DNA of 64,000 nucleotides from Petrotoga mobilis SJ95 (GTDB lineage Bacteria > Thermotogota > Thermotogae > Petrotogales > Petrotogaceae): assembly GCF_000018605.1 (NCBI RefSeq), contig NC_010003.1, forward strand, positions 372,001 to 436,000. Reading direction: 5' to 3'. Positions 17,153-27,395 of this stretch are shown piece after piece. A program made the translations under genes and the position numbers. The first letter of the stretch is position 1. The number at the start of each line of letters is the position of its first letter. Below the pieces are notes generated by a model that saw only the letters and a program-made list of their open reading frames with translations, ran no database searches and was not told where the DNA came from.

Positions 17153-19645
17153 ATGTTTGATAATTTTACTGAAAGAGCTGCGAAAGTTTTTATTGAGGCT
17201 CAAAATGAAGCAAAACAGATGGGACATCCCTATGTGGGGACAGAACACATTTTATTAGGATTGTTGAAAGTTGGAGGAGGCCATTTAGATACCGTATTTG
17301 AAGAATTTAATTTGTACTATAATTCTATAAAGATGGAAATAACAAATGTTGTTGGTACGAATTCAACACAGGGAATAATAGGTTCTCCACAACCAACTCC
17401 TAGAGCAAAAAGAATATTAGAGTTGGCATATGATGAATCTGAGCTTATGGGTTTCAATAAGATAGATGCGGAACATCTTCTTTTAGGCATTTGTAGGGAA
17501 GCCGAAGGGATAGCCTCTCATATATTGAAACGTTCAGGAATAAATCTAACTTTGATGAGAAAAGAATTAACGGATATGATGATTAAGGGTAGATCAACCG
17601 GGAGGATGGAGATTGCTAAAACTGAAGAGTTAGAAGAAAGAAAGCGTCAAAAACAGAATGCGCTAAAACAGCTCGAAGAATACGGAACTGATTTAACTGC
17701 TCAAGCTGAGAACCGCAAACTGGATCCTATAATTGGAAGAGAAATAGAAATTAATCGCATAATGGAAATATTGGCGAGACGAAAAAAGAACAATCCTGTT
17801 TTGATTGGTGAGGCAGGTGTAGGTAAAAGTGCAGTGGTCGAGGGTCTGGCACAAAGAATTGTTGAAGGCCGAGTACCTGAAATATTAAAAAATAAAACTA
17901 TTTTTTCCTTAGATATTACCTCAATAGTAGCGGGAACAAAATATCGTGGAGAATTTGAGAAACGAATGAAAAAATTGATGCAGATATTACAAAAGACTGA
18001 AGATATTATTCTTTTTATCGACGAATTGCATATGATTGTAGAGGCTGGTGCGGCTGAAGGTTCTTCCATGGACGCAGCAAATGTTTTAAAACCGGCTTTA
18101 GCAAACGGAGAAATAACCGTAATAGGGTCCACCACAGCGAATGAGTACAGGAAATTCATCGAAAAAGATCCAGCCCTCGAAAGACGTTTCCAAAAGATAT
18201 ATGTAACTGAACCAACTATCGAAGAAACTATAAATATATTATCTGGAATCAAATTCAAATACGAGGAACATCACAAAGTCAAATATAACCATGGTGCAAT
18301 TCAATCAGCTGTTCAACTCTCGGTAAGGTATATTACAGATAGACACCTACCAGATAAAGCGATAGATGTTATCGATGAAGCTGGAGCTAAAGCCCGTTTA
18401 AGTGCTCTAACGCTCCCTGATAAATTAAAAATTCAATATGAAAAGATTGCAGATATCGAAAGTAAAAGAAACGATCCCAATTCTAAAGAAAACGTTGAAG
18501 AAAAACTAAAAAAGATGAAAGAAAAGTATGAAGAAGAATATTCAAAATGGAGATCTGAAGCAGAAAATAAAATAATTCAAATAACCGAAGAGGATATAGC
18601 TGAAATAATATCTAATTGGACTGGTGTTCCGCTCAGACAGTTGCGTGCAGAAGAGATGGAAAAATTATTGAATTTAGAGGCTGTCTTACACGAACGAGTG
18701 GTAGGGCAGGATGAAGCAATAAAATCAGTTGCAAAAGCTATAAGAAGAGCGCGAAGTGGATTAAAAGACCCTAGAAGACCAACAGGTGTATTTATGTTTT
18801 TAGGCCCGACCGGTGTTGGGAAAACTGAACTAGCTAAGACTCTAGCAACTTATCTTTTTGGAAACGAAACGCATTTAGTAAGAATAGATATGAGTGAATA
18901 CATGGAAAAATTCAGTGTCTCCAGACTTGTGGGTGCTCCCCCGGGGTATGTCGGCTACGATGAAGGTGGGCAATTAACAGAAATAGTAAGAAGAAGACCT
19001 TATTCCGTAATTTTGCTGGACGAAATAGAAAAAGCTCATACAGACGTATACAATATTTTGTTGCAAATAATGGATGAAGGAAGATTGACTGATTCTCAAG
19101 GGAGAACGGTTGACTTTAGAAACACAATAATTATTATGACCTCTAACCTCGGTTCTGAACAGATTAGCAAAACTAAAAGAAGCTTAGGTTTTGTAGAAGA
19201 AGGTACAATAGAAAGCGAATACAAAGATATCAAAGAACAGGTGATGTCTGCGGTAAAGGCGGCATTCAAACCTGAATTCATAAACAGATTAGATGATGTC
19301 ATTGTATTTCACCCGCTCACTAAAAATCAACTTAAAAATATTATATCTATTCAACTTAGCGACCTAAAAAGCCGATTGGAAGAAAGGAATCTTACATTAT
19401 CCGTGAAAGAAAGTGCCATTGATTTCTTACTGGAAAAGGGTTATGATTCTGTCTTTGGAGCTAGGCCATTGAAAAGAGCTATACAAAGATATATTGAAGA
19501 TCCTTTGTCCGAAGAATTATTAAAAGGAAAATACGAAGAAGGAGATAAGATATTAGTTACTCACCAAAAATCTAAAGAAAGTCTTTCTTTTAGAAGAGTT
19601 CCTAAGGATAAGAAGCAAATGGAAAAGAAAGTGGTCAATAGTTGA
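17153..19645 (+). CDS. clpC: ATP-dependent Clp protease ATP-binding subunit ClpC
   Basis: ClpC is a two-ring AAA+ unfoldase that feeds damaged or tagged proteins to ClpP. The 830-residue protein shows a double Clp-N repeat (residues 3-145), AAA-1 with Walker A GEAGVGKS (219-226), a short coiled-coil middle domain (about 410-475) and AAA-2 with Walker A GPTGVGKT (551-558), then the C-terminal Clp D2-small domain. The short middle domain favours ClpC over ClpB. It starts at ATG behind AAAGGAGGAG and overlaps radA by 4 nt, so it leads the clpC-radA-disA operon. Confidence 0.94.
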   Translation: MFDNFTERAAKVFIEAQNEAKQMGHPYVGTEHILLGLLKVGGGHLDTVFEEFNLYYNSIKMEITNVVGTNSTQGIIGSPQPTPRAKRILELAYDESELMGFNKIDAEHLLLGICREAEGIASHILKRSGINLTLMRKELTDMMIKGRSTGRMEIAKTEELEERKRQKQNALKQLEEYGTDLTAQAENRKLDPIIGREIEINRIMEILARRKKNNPVLIGEAGVGKSAVVEGLAQRIVEGRVPEILKNKTIFSLDITSIVAGTKYRGEFEKRMKKLMQILQKTEDIILFIDELHMIVEAGAAEGSSMDAANVLKPALANGEITVIGSTTANEYRKFIEKDPALERRFQKIYVTEPTIEETINILSGIKFKYEEHHKVKYNHGAIQSAVQLSVRYITDRHLPDKAIDVIDEAGAKARLSALTLPDKLKIQYEKIADIESKRNDPNSKENVEEKLKKMKEKYEEEYSKWRSEAENKIIQITEEDIAEIISNWTGVPLRQLRAEEMEKLLNLEAVLHERVVGQDEAIKSVAKAIRRARSGLKDPRRPTGVFMFLGPTGVGKTELAKTLATYLFGNETHLVRIDMSEYMEKFSVSRLVGAPPGYVGYDEGGQLTEIVRRRPYSVILLDEIEKAHTDVYNILLQIMDEGRLTDSQGRTVDFRNTIIIMTSNLGSEQISKTKRSLGFVEEGTIESEYKDIKEQVMSAVKAAFKPEFINRLDDVIVFHPLTKNQLKNIISIQLSDLKSRLEERNLTLSVKESAIDFLLEKGYDSVFGARPLKRAIQRYIEDPLSEELLKGKYEEGDKILVTHQKSKESLSFRRVPKDKKQMEKKVVNS

Positions 19646-20988
19646 GAAAATCTGAGAAACACTATGTCTGCAGTAATTGTGGCTATGAATCCGATAAATG
19701 GTTCGCAAAATGTCCTATGTGTAATGAATTAGAATCCGCGGTAGAATATAATACCGCGGATGTTACTATTGATACTGGAAATATTAAAGTTCCAGACATA
19801 GTCTTTCTTGATCAAGAACTTCCTCCGGCGAAAAAAATACCTACTAATTTTCAAGAAATTGATAATGTGTTAAACGGTGGGTTAGTGGAGGGTGCGGTCT
19901 ATTTGTTGAGTGGCGATCCTGGTATTGGAAAAAGCACATTATTGGCTCAAATCGCAAAGTCTATTCAGACAGCTGAAGGATACATATTCTATGTTTCTGG
20001 TGAAGAATCTACAGAACAAGTAGTTCAAAGATTCAATCGACTAGAAATAAAAAATAAAAATATAGGATTGATATTTGAAAACAATGTGGATGTTATACTT
20101 AATGCTTTAGAAAAGTCTAATATGAAATCTTCTGTTATTTTCATAGATTCTGTTCAAACCTTAAAGATAGACAGTATTGATTCCTCACCTGGTAGTATTC
20201 TACAAGTAAGGGAAAGTACTAGAAAGATGGTAGAATACGCTAAAAAAAAGAATATCCCTGTAGTACTGGTAGGTCATGTAAACAAAGAAGGAGCTATTGC
20301 CGGTCCAAAAGTGTTGGAACACATGGTAGATTGTGTTCTTCAAATGGAATTGGAAGGTGGATCTGGACTAAGGCTTTTAAAAGTAACCAAAAACCGATAC
20401 GGTCCTACAGATGAAGTTGTTTTATTTGAAATAACCCAAAAAGGCTTAAAACCAATAGATAATATAAATTCTTTTTTCTTATCTGATTATTCAAATGAAT
20501 CGGGTAACACTTTAACTATAGTAAAAGTTGGTCAAAAATTGCTTCCAATAGAGATACAAGCTTTAGTCAGTAACCCGGTATACGGGTCCCCTAGAAGGGT
20601 TACTTCTGGTATACCGTTAGATAGACTTTTAATGATAATTGCAGTACTTTCCAAGAAGTTGAAGCTCCCATTGGAAAGTAAAGATATATTTGTCAGCAGT
20701 GCAGGAGGTCTAAGGATCAATGACAGTTCTATGGATGTTGCTATCGCTTTATCTTTAATCTCCTCTATATTCGATACCCCACTTTCTTCTTCAACGATAG
20801 CCTTTGGAGAAATAGGTTTAGATGGGAGAATAAGAGGTATTCCTCTTTTAGAAAAAAGATTGGAGCTTTCACAGAAAATTGGTTTTAATAATATAGTTAT
20901 TCCAAAAAATCTTTCCCCTAGAAAAAACTCTATTATAGTTGCAGAAAGTGTAAAAGATTTGATAAAATTATTCAAAAAAGGGGGATAA
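19642..20988 (+). CDS. radA: DNA repair protein RadA (Sms)
   Basis: RadA is a RecA-like helicase that extends heteroduplex DNA during recombinational repair. In order, it has a C4 zinc finger (Cys10, Cys13, Cys24, Cys27), Walker A GDPGIGKS (residues 91-98), the RadA-specific KNRYG motif (250-254) and a C-terminal Lon-like domain (about 280-448). The start TTG overlaps the clpC stop (TTGA), indicating translational coupling. The next gene encodes DisA, a functional partner of RadA in Bacillus. Confidence 0.95.
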   Translation: MRKSEKHYVCSNCGYESDKWFAKCPMCNELESAVEYNTADVTIDTGNIKVPDIVFLDQELPPAKKIPTNFQEIDNVLNGGLVEGAVYLLSGDPGIGKSTLLAQIAKSIQTAEGYIFYVSGEESTEQVVQRFNRLEIKNKNIGLIFENNVDVILNALEKSNMKSSVIFIDSVQTLKIDSIDSSPGSILQVRESTRKMVEYAKKKNIPVVLVGHVNKEGAIAGPKVLEHMVDCVLQMELEGGSGLRLLKVTKNRYGPTDEVVLFEITQKGLKPIDNINSFFLSDYSNESGNTLTIVKVGQKLLPIEIQALVSNPVYGSPRRVTSGIPLDRLLMIIAVLSKKLKLPLESKDIFVSSAGGLRINDSSMDVAIALSLISSIFDTPLSSSTIAFGEIGLDGRIRGIPLLEKRLELSQKIGFNNIVIPKNLSPRKNSIIVAESVKDLIKLFKKGG

Positions 20989-20992
20989 AATT

Positions 20993-22102
20993 TTGAATGA
21001 GAAATTAGAAAGAATTTTTGAATTGTTGGCTCCGGGAAAGCCTATTAGAAAAGGTATAGACAGGATAATGGAAGCAAATTTGGGGGCTTTGTTGTTTTTT
21101 TGCTCACAACCTGAAAAGCACCTTAAAGAAGGTCTAATACAGTTAGGCTTTAGAGTTGATTCGGATTTTTTACCTGAAAAAATTTATGAACTTTCAAAAA
21201 TGGATGGGGCTATTGTTTTAAACAGTGATGGAACTCAAATTCTTGCAGCGAATGCACAACTTAATCCCGATAAGAGCATACCTAGTTCAGAAACCGGAAT
21301 GAGACACAAAACTGCAGAAAAAGTGTCTATTCAAACGGGAGATTTAACAGTCGCAGTTTCTAAAAGAAGAAATATTGTTTCAGTGTATTATAATAAAATG
21401 AAATACGAACTTCTACCTGAAAATGTTTTATTTGCTAGATTAAATCAAGAAATTACCATTGCACAAAGATATAGACAAAGCTTTATGAACCTTTTAGACT
21501 ATCTGAACATCGAAGAGACAAGGGGAAATGTAAGTCTCTCTGACGTTGTTGAGATACTTTCCAAAGGTTTGCTAACGATAAAAATTGTACAAAGAGCTGA
21601 AAAATATTTATTAGAATTAGGAGAAATCGCTGGAAGTGCAAAATTAGAATACGAAGAAATCTTAAGGACAGTCCCTAAGTATGTGGGTGCTGTTATAATG
21701 GATTACAGCTCAGAAAACTTAAAGTATCAAAGACCCGAAGATGCGACAAGCATATTCAAAGAATTAGACTTTAACGATTTGGTCGATCCCTTCAAAATAG
21801 CAAAAACTTTAGGTTATATTGATGTTTCATCTGAAGACGATCTGGAAGAAACAGCTTTAACATCAAGAGGCTACAGAATCCTTTATTCTACTAAGTTACC
21901 AACTTCTGCGGTAAAAAAAGTTGTGGAAAGTTTTAAAAACCTTCAAGAATTAATGAACGCCACTTTTGAAGAATTAACAGATATAAGCGGAATCGGCAAA
22001 AGAAGGGCGGAAATAATCTTGGGAACATTGAATAAAAAGAAAAGAGAAAAAGAGGAAATAGAAGAGGAAACTGCACAAATAATAAGCAAAGAAAAGAAGT
22101 AA
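20993..22102 (+). CDS. disA: DNA integrity scanning protein DisA (diadenylate cyclase)
   Basis: DisA makes cyclic di-AMP from two ATP and is silenced by branched DNA. The 369-residue protein has the N-terminal DAC domain with the DGA motif (Asp71-Gly72-Ala73) and the RHxTA motif written RHKTA (104-108), where many family members have RHRTA. A helical spine and C-terminal helix-hairpin-helix region (ISGIGKRRAEII) follow. It starts with TTG 4 nt after the radA stop, behind AAAGGGGG. Confidence 0.95.
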   Translation: MNEKLERIFELLAPGKPIRKGIDRIMEANLGALLFFCSQPEKHLKEGLIQLGFRVDSDFLPEKIYELSKMDGAIVLNSDGTQILAANAQLNPDKSIPSSETGMRHKTAEKVSIQTGDLTVAVSKRRNIVSVYYNKMKYELLPENVLFARLNQEITIAQRYRQSFMNLLDYLNIEETRGNVSLSDVVEILSKGLLTIKIVQRAEKYLLELGEIAGSAKLEYEEILRTVPKYVGAVIMDYSSENLKYQRPEDATSIFKELDFNDLVDPFKIAKTLGYIDVSSEDDLEETALTSRGYRILYSTKLPTSAVKKVVESFKNLQELMNATFEELTDISGIGKRRAEIILGTLNKKKREKEEIEEETAQIISKEKK

Positions 22103-22167
22103 TAACACTATTAATAGTTTTTCAATTTAATATTGTAAAAACATCACAATTTTAGAGGTGAAGAAAT

Positions 22168-22620
22168 ATAACAACTTTAGCAAGAAACAAAAAAGCTACT
22201 CACGATTATGAAATAATAGAAACCTTTGAAGCAGGGATTTCTTTATTGGGCACAGAAGTAAAATCCAGCAAAGCTGGAAAAATCAATTTCAAGGATAGTT
22301 TCTGTAAAATAGAAAAAGGCGAATTGATTTTATATAATGTTCACATCAGCCCTTATTCAGGGGCATCTATATTTAATCACGATCCAGAAAGACCTAGAAA
22401 ACTTTTACTTCATAAAAAAGAAATAAGGCGTTTGCAATCTAAAGTTCAACAGGAAGGCTTGACGATGATTCCGCTCGAAATCTATACTAACAATAAAGGG
22501 CTGATAAAAGTTAAAATCGCTTTGGCTAAAGGATTGAAAAAATACGATAAGCGTGAAAAGATTGCAGAAAAAGAGTATGAAAGGAGAATTAGAAAACAAC
22601 AAAAATATGAAAATATCTGA
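22168..22620 (+). CDS. smpB: SsrA-binding protein SmpB, apparent ATA start
   Basis: SmpB delivers tmRNA to stalled ribosomes. The first standard start codon (TTG 22246) would remove the conserved N-terminus. The frame continues upstream through [20 protein letters not shown], the expected SmpB start, without any ATG, GTG or TTG. GAGGTGA at 22155-22161 is correctly placed for ATA at 22168, giving 150 residues, the family length. The body contains [13 protein letters not shown] and the C-terminal basic tail ([12 protein letters not shown]). I infer initiation at ATA. Confidence 0.88.
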
Positions 22621-23536
22621 AAAAATCTCACCAGCAATATCAATTAAGGGATTAACAAAAAGATTCGGGAAAACGGTTGCGGTTGATAACGTTGATCTAG
22701 AAATTAACGAAGGAGAGATTTTTGGACTTATAGGTCCCAATGGTGCAGGCAAATCCACCATTATGAAGACTATTTCCACGCTTTTAAACCCTTCACAAGG
22801 AAAAGTGGAAATACTCGGAAAAGATCTTTCGAAAAACAAACCAAGCCTTAGAAAAGTGATCTCTTTAGTCTCTGATTACTCTGTATTGGAAAATGATTTA
22901 ACCCCCTATGAAAATTTAAAATTGTTTTCTTTAGCCTCAAATATCGAAGATAGTGATAAAAAAATTAACGAATTTTTTCATAGTTTTGGATTGGAAAAAT
23001 ATAAAAACAAATTAACTAAAAACCTTTCTTCTGGCAACAAGCAGAAGCTGAATATAGCTAGGGCATTATTAAAATCTCCAAAAATACTTTTGTTGGATGA
23101 ACCAACAAATGCCATAGATGTAGAATCCTCAAGATTTATAAGACGTTATATACTGAACGAAAACATCAAAAATGGAACCACAATAGTGATAACCTCCCAT
23201 TATTTATGGGAAGTTGAACAATTAGCTACAAGTGTGGGGATAATCATAGATGGAAAAATTGTTATCAAAGACAATATAGAAAATATTTATAAAAGGTTCG
23301 ATTCTATAATTAATATTTATGAACTCACTTTTGAAGAAAAAGACCATGAAAAAATATTAACCTATTTAAAAGATCTCTCTGATGTTTTGGCAATAAAACC
23401 CGTATCCAAAGAAAAATTAATAATCGATTCAAAAGATAGTACCTTTACAATGAATAATTTCAAAGTGTCGATAAGAAAATTACGTCCAACTTTGGAAGAC
23501 ATATATTCTTATATAATATCCACCCCAAATCAATGA
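22607..23536 (+). CDS. ABC transporter ATP-binding protein (ABC-2 type)
   Basis: This is a single nucleotide-binding domain of about 310 residues, of the type that powers ABC-2 exporters. Walker A is GPNGAGKST, the Walker B context is [12 protein letters not shown] and the switch His is in TSHYLWE. The ABC signature reads LSSGN rather than LSGGQ. A C-terminal regulatory extension ends [12 protein letters not shown]. The start is uncertain: the frame is open from 22553, but ATG 22607, which overlaps the smpB stop by 14 nt, begins at the natural domain boundary. No permease gene is adjacent. Confidence 0.78.
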
Positions 23537-23564
23537 TAGAAATAAAATACTTAAGGTGATAAAT

Positions 23565-25385
23565 TTGCTTTTAAGACTTGAAAATGTGTCTCATAATTTT
23601 GGTGAATTTTACCTCTTTTACGATGTCGACTTGGTTATAAATCAAAACGATAGGATCGCTTTAATAGGTAAAAATGGTGCAGGAAAAACTACTTTATTGA
23701 ATATTATTTCAGGAAATATTGAGCCTATCGAAGGACGGGTGCTCAAGAGAAATGATTTAAATATATCTCTTTTAAAGCAATATAGATTAGATTTAAATAA
23801 AACAGATCCTACTTTGTATGACTTTATAAAAGAAAGTGTCTCAAAAAATACACCTGAACACATAGTCGATAAGACTGTCAGAAGTTTGCTAGTGGGTCTT
23901 GGTTTCGAAGAAAGCCAATGGAACAGAAATGTTTCTGGTTTAAGTGGCGGTGAACTAACTAGATTGTCCCTCGGAAAAACCCTTTCTGAAAAAAGCGATT
24001 TATTACTTCTTGATGAACCTACTAATCACTTGGATCTCTTCTCTATCGATTGGTTAATCAACTATCTCAAAAATTACAAAGGTGCGATGGTTATAGTATC
24101 CCACGACAGGACATTTTTAAAAGAGTTGTGTAACAAATATTGGGAAATAAACAATTCTAAGATTTGGGAATTCAAAGGGACTTACAAAGAATACATTCAA
24201 TCACGTGAAATTTATATAAATTCAGTAAATTCAAGAAAACAGAACTTGCAAAAAGAAATCGAAAGACTCGAAAAAATGATAGAGCGTTACCGAAGTTGGG
24301 CTACAGAAAAAATGGTTAGACAAGCCGTAATCCGCGAGAGAAAATTGGAAGAGTTGAAAAATGAACTCGAAGAGATTCAAAATATTGAAGAAGAAAAAGG
24401 TATAGACGTAAAGATCCCCCAACCCACAAAAACTGGTTACAAGGTAGTAGAGGTTAAAGACCTATCTTTTTCATACAACAAAGAACAAAAATTACTAGAA
24501 AACATCTCTTTTGAACTCTACGAAGGAGAGAAATTAGCCATCTTAGGAAAAAATGGGTGCGGAAAGAGCACTTTACTAAAATTATTGATAGGCGAATTAG
24601 AAAATCATGAAGGGAGCATTGAGTGGGGATACAATATCAAAATCGGATATTTAGATCAAGTTATATCTAATCTTTCTCAAGAATATGACGTGTTGAATGA
24701 AACGTGGGAATTGGTAAAGGATTGGAAAGATTTCGAAGTAAGAAAGTATCTTGGGAGATTTGGATTCTATTCTAGCGAAGTGTTCAAAAAAGTAAGCGAA
24801 CTCTCTGGTGGAGAACTCACCAGATTGGCATTAGCTAAAATTTTACTTGAGAAACCAAACGTTTTGATATTGGATGAACCCACCAACCATTTGGATATCC
24901 TAACGATTGAAAGTTTGGAGCAAGCACTTAAGGAGTACACGGGAGCCATAATCTTTGTCTCACATGACCAATCTTTTATCGAGAATATCTCCAACAAATT
25001 CCTTTTGATAGATAACGGTGAATCCAAAATATCTGAAAATATTGAACCTCTTTTAGAAGAAATAAAAAATAACTCTTTTAAAATAAAAAAAGAAAAAAAA
25101 GTAAATGAAGAATACGAACAAAATAAAAAAATAAAAAACAGAATAAAAACTTTGAACAAAGAAATTTCAAGAATCAGAGTTGAATCGGAATTGCTATTTG
25201 AAAAGTTAGATTCAGTTGAAGCTAAACTTTTTGAGTATGGAGACGATTATAATAAGGTGTTAGAATTAATTGAAGAAAAAAACAAATTAGAAAAGGAACT
25301 TACAAAACTACAAAAACTGGAAAGTAAATATGTAGAAGAATTAAATCAACATACTAAAATCTCAAACAATAATTACGGAGGATAA
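23565..25385 (+). CDS. ABC-F family ATPase (Uup/EttA-like)
   Basis: ABC-F proteins are soluble twin-ABC ATPases that act on the ribosome. This one has two domains with Walker A GKNGAGKTT and GKNGCGKST and signatures LSGGELTRLSLGK and LSGGELTRLALAK. They are joined by a charged linker helix region (about residues 215-280), and a C-terminal Lys/Glu coiled coil (about 500-590) is of the Uup type. There is no membrane segment. TTG at 23565 is preferred over GTG at 23556 because AAGGTG forms the SD. Confidence 0.88.
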   Translation: MLLRLENVSHNFGEFYLFYDVDLVINQNDRIALIGKNGAGKTTLLNIISGNIEPIEGRVLKRNDLNISLLKQYRLDLNKTDPTLYDFIKESVSKNTPEHIVDKTVRSLLVGLGFEESQWNRNVSGLSGGELTRLSLGKTLSEKSDLLLLDEPTNHLDLFSIDWLINYLKNYKGAMVIVSHDRTFLKELCNKYWEINNSKIWEFKGTYKEYIQSREIYINSVNSRKQNLQKEIERLEKMIERYRSWATEKMVRQAVIRERKLEELKNELEEIQNIEEEKGIDVKIPQPTKTGYKVVEVKDLSFSYNKEQKLLENISFELYEGEKLAILGKNGCGKSTLLKLLIGELENHEGSIEWGYNIKIGYLDQVISNLSQEYDVLNETWELVKDWKDFEVRKYLGRFGFYSSEVFKKVSELSGGELTRLALAKILLEKPNVLILDEPTNHLDILTIESLEQALKEYTGAIIFVSHDQSFIENISNKFLLIDNGESKISENIEPLLEEIKNNSFKIKKEKKVNEEYEQNKKIKNRIKTLNKEISRIRVESELLFEKLDSVEAKLFEYGDDYNKVLELIEEKNKLEKELTKLQKLESKYVEELNQHTKISNNNYGG

Positions 25386-25387
25386 TT

Positions 25388-27367
25388 ATGAAAGGCATAT
25401 ATTCTGATCAAACTAGCTGTTATCTTTATCCCGAGGAGCCAAGCATAGATGACAAGGTAACGATTAAACTGAGAATTCCAAAATACTTAGGTAAAAGTAT
25501 CGGAAGTGTTATTTTTACTCCTCAAAAAAACTTAAAAAATTATCAACATAAACCAATGCAACTCTCAAAAGAAACTACTTATTTTTATTTTTTTGAAAGT
25601 ACTTTCAAAATGCCAGACAGAATTGTTAGGTACCATTTCGAAATAGATTTAATAGAAAAGGGCAAAAAAATGTTCTATGACGCTATGGGGATTGTAGAAA
25701 ATCGCACTATTCATGACTTTGTACTCGTTGCAGATTTTAAAACTCCAAAATGGTCCCATGGTTCAATATATTATCAAATATTTGTTGATCGATTTAAAAA
25801 CGGAGATGAAACAAACGATCCAGTATCTCACGAGTATCAATACGATGGTCAAGAAGTTTTGAAAAAAGATTGGAACTCACTGCCAGATCCTAAAAATGGT
25901 CATAGAGAGTTTTATGGCGGAGATTTACAAGGAGTTTTAGAAAAGATTGACTACTTAAAAGATTTAGGAGTGGAAACGATTTACCTAAACCCTATCTTTG
26001 TTTCTCCAAGTCCGCACAAATATGATACTCAAGATTACGAACATGTAGACCCTCATTTTGGGGTTATAGAGGAAGATTCTGAAGATCTTAACGAAAAATA
26101 CAAAGTCAGAACTACCTCTATAAAGAACCTCGAAAAAAGCGATGAAATTCTAAAAAGTCTTATTCAAAAAGCCCATGAAAAAGGTATAAAAGTTATTTTA
26201 GATGGCGTTTTCAACCATTGTGGCTCTTTTCATAAGTGGGTAGACGAAATGGATTTGTATGGTGAAGGTAGTCTACATAGGGATGATTCTCCCTACAAAA
26301 GTTATTTTTATTGGGACGGTACCCAAAAGAGCTATGAGGGATGGTGGGGTTTTCACACCCTACCAAAATTGAATTATGGAAATATTAGTTTATGGAAATA
26401 CATAGCTGATATTGGGAAAAAATGGGTAAGTGAACCTTTCAATGCGGATGGATGGAGACTCGATGTTGCGGATGATTTAGGTAAATCTTTTGAAATGAAC
26501 ACAGCTTTTTGGAGATTCTTCTACAAAGTTGTAAAAAAGTCAAATCCAGAATCGATAATATTTGCAGAAATTTATAAATCACCTCTTGCTTGGTTAGAAA
26601 GACAATGCTGGGACTCTATAATGAATTATATAACCTGTATGGATCCGGTTAGTTATTTTCTTACAGGCATGGAAAAACACAACGAGCATTATAAACCTGA
26701 GCTCTTAAAAAATGCTGAGTATTTCGTTAACTCAGTGAGATGGGCTTTATCTCAATTACCCATGAATAGTAAATTTATTGCTTTAAACCAACTAAGCAAC
26801 CATGATCATTCTAGATGGATGACAAGAACCACACAAAAAGTTGGGAGATTGGGACCAAAAACTCATGAAGAAGCTTCCCTTGGAAAGGATTTAGATGTTT
26901 TCAAAATAGGGTTAGTCACAATGTTTACTCTTCCAGGATCACCCGGATTATTCTACGGTGATGAAATAGGTTTAGAAGGTTGGACAGACCCAGATAATAG
27001 AAGACCTTACCCTTGGGGAAAAGAAAGTGAAGAAAATAAAATGTTGTTTAATTTCACAAAAGAATTAATTAAAATGTACAAAGAACATCTTGCATTGAGA
27101 AAGGGGTCTTTTGATTTTCTTGATTGGAATGGAGGATACGTATCTTACGCTTCATGGAATGAAAGTGAAAATATAATCACCGTTATAAATAGAGAAGAAA
27201 AAGAGATCGATGTTGAACTGCCATTATGGCTACTCGATAAAAAAGAAGGGAAAATAGATCTTTTATTCGCTACAAAAGATTTCAATTTAGAAGATAATTC
27301 TTATAACGACGGCAAAAAATCTCTAAAAATCCCAGAGAAAATTGCCCTTGTATTTAAAATTAATTGA
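25388..27367 (+). CDS. GH13 family glycosidase (cyclomaltodextrinase/neopullulanase-like)
   Basis: This alpha-glucan hydrolase has an N-terminal beta domain (about residues 1-120), as in maltogenic amylase and neopullulanase, and a (beta/alpha)8 barrel. The catalytic positions are intact: nucleophile Asp359 in GWRLDVADD, acid/base Glu394 in FAEIY and the transition-state Asp473 in SNHDH. DGVFNH is conserved region I. No signal peptide is present, so it probably degrades imported malto-oligosaccharides or cyclodextrins in the cytoplasm. It starts 2 nt after the ABC-F stop with a GGAGG SD. The exact substrate cannot be read from the sequence. Confidence 0.87.
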   Translation: MKGIYSDQTSCYLYPEEPSIDDKVTIKLRIPKYLGKSIGSVIFTPQKNLKNYQHKPMQLSKETTYFYFFESTFKMPDRIVRYHFEIDLIEKGKKMFYDAMGIVENRTIHDFVLVADFKTPKWSHGSIYYQIFVDRFKNGDETNDPVSHEYQYDGQEVLKKDWNSLPDPKNGHREFYGGDLQGVLEKIDYLKDLGVETIYLNPIFVSPSPHKYDTQDYEHVDPHFGVIEEDSEDLNEKYKVRTTSIKNLEKSDEILKSLIQKAHEKGIKVILDGVFNHCGSFHKWVDEMDLYGEGSLHRDDSPYKSYFYWDGTQKSYEGWWGFHTLPKLNYGNISLWKYIADIGKKWVSEPFNADGWRLDVADDLGKSFEMNTAFWRFFYKVVKKSNPESIIFAEIYKSPLAWLERQCWDSIMNYITCMDPVSYFLTGMEKHNEHYKPELLKNAEYFVNSVRWALSQLPMNSKFIALNQLSNHDHSRWMTRTTQKVGRLGPKTHEEASLGKDLDVFKIGLVTMFTLPGSPGLFYGDEIGLEGWTDPDNRRPYPWGKESEENKMLFNFTKELIKMYKEHLALRKGSFDFLDWNGGYVSYASWNESENIITVINREEKEIDVELPLWLLDKKEGKIDLLFATKDFNLEDNSYNDGKKSLKIPEKIALVFKIN

Positions 27368-27395
27368 TTCCCCTTGCTTGGATATATGGCTTTTT

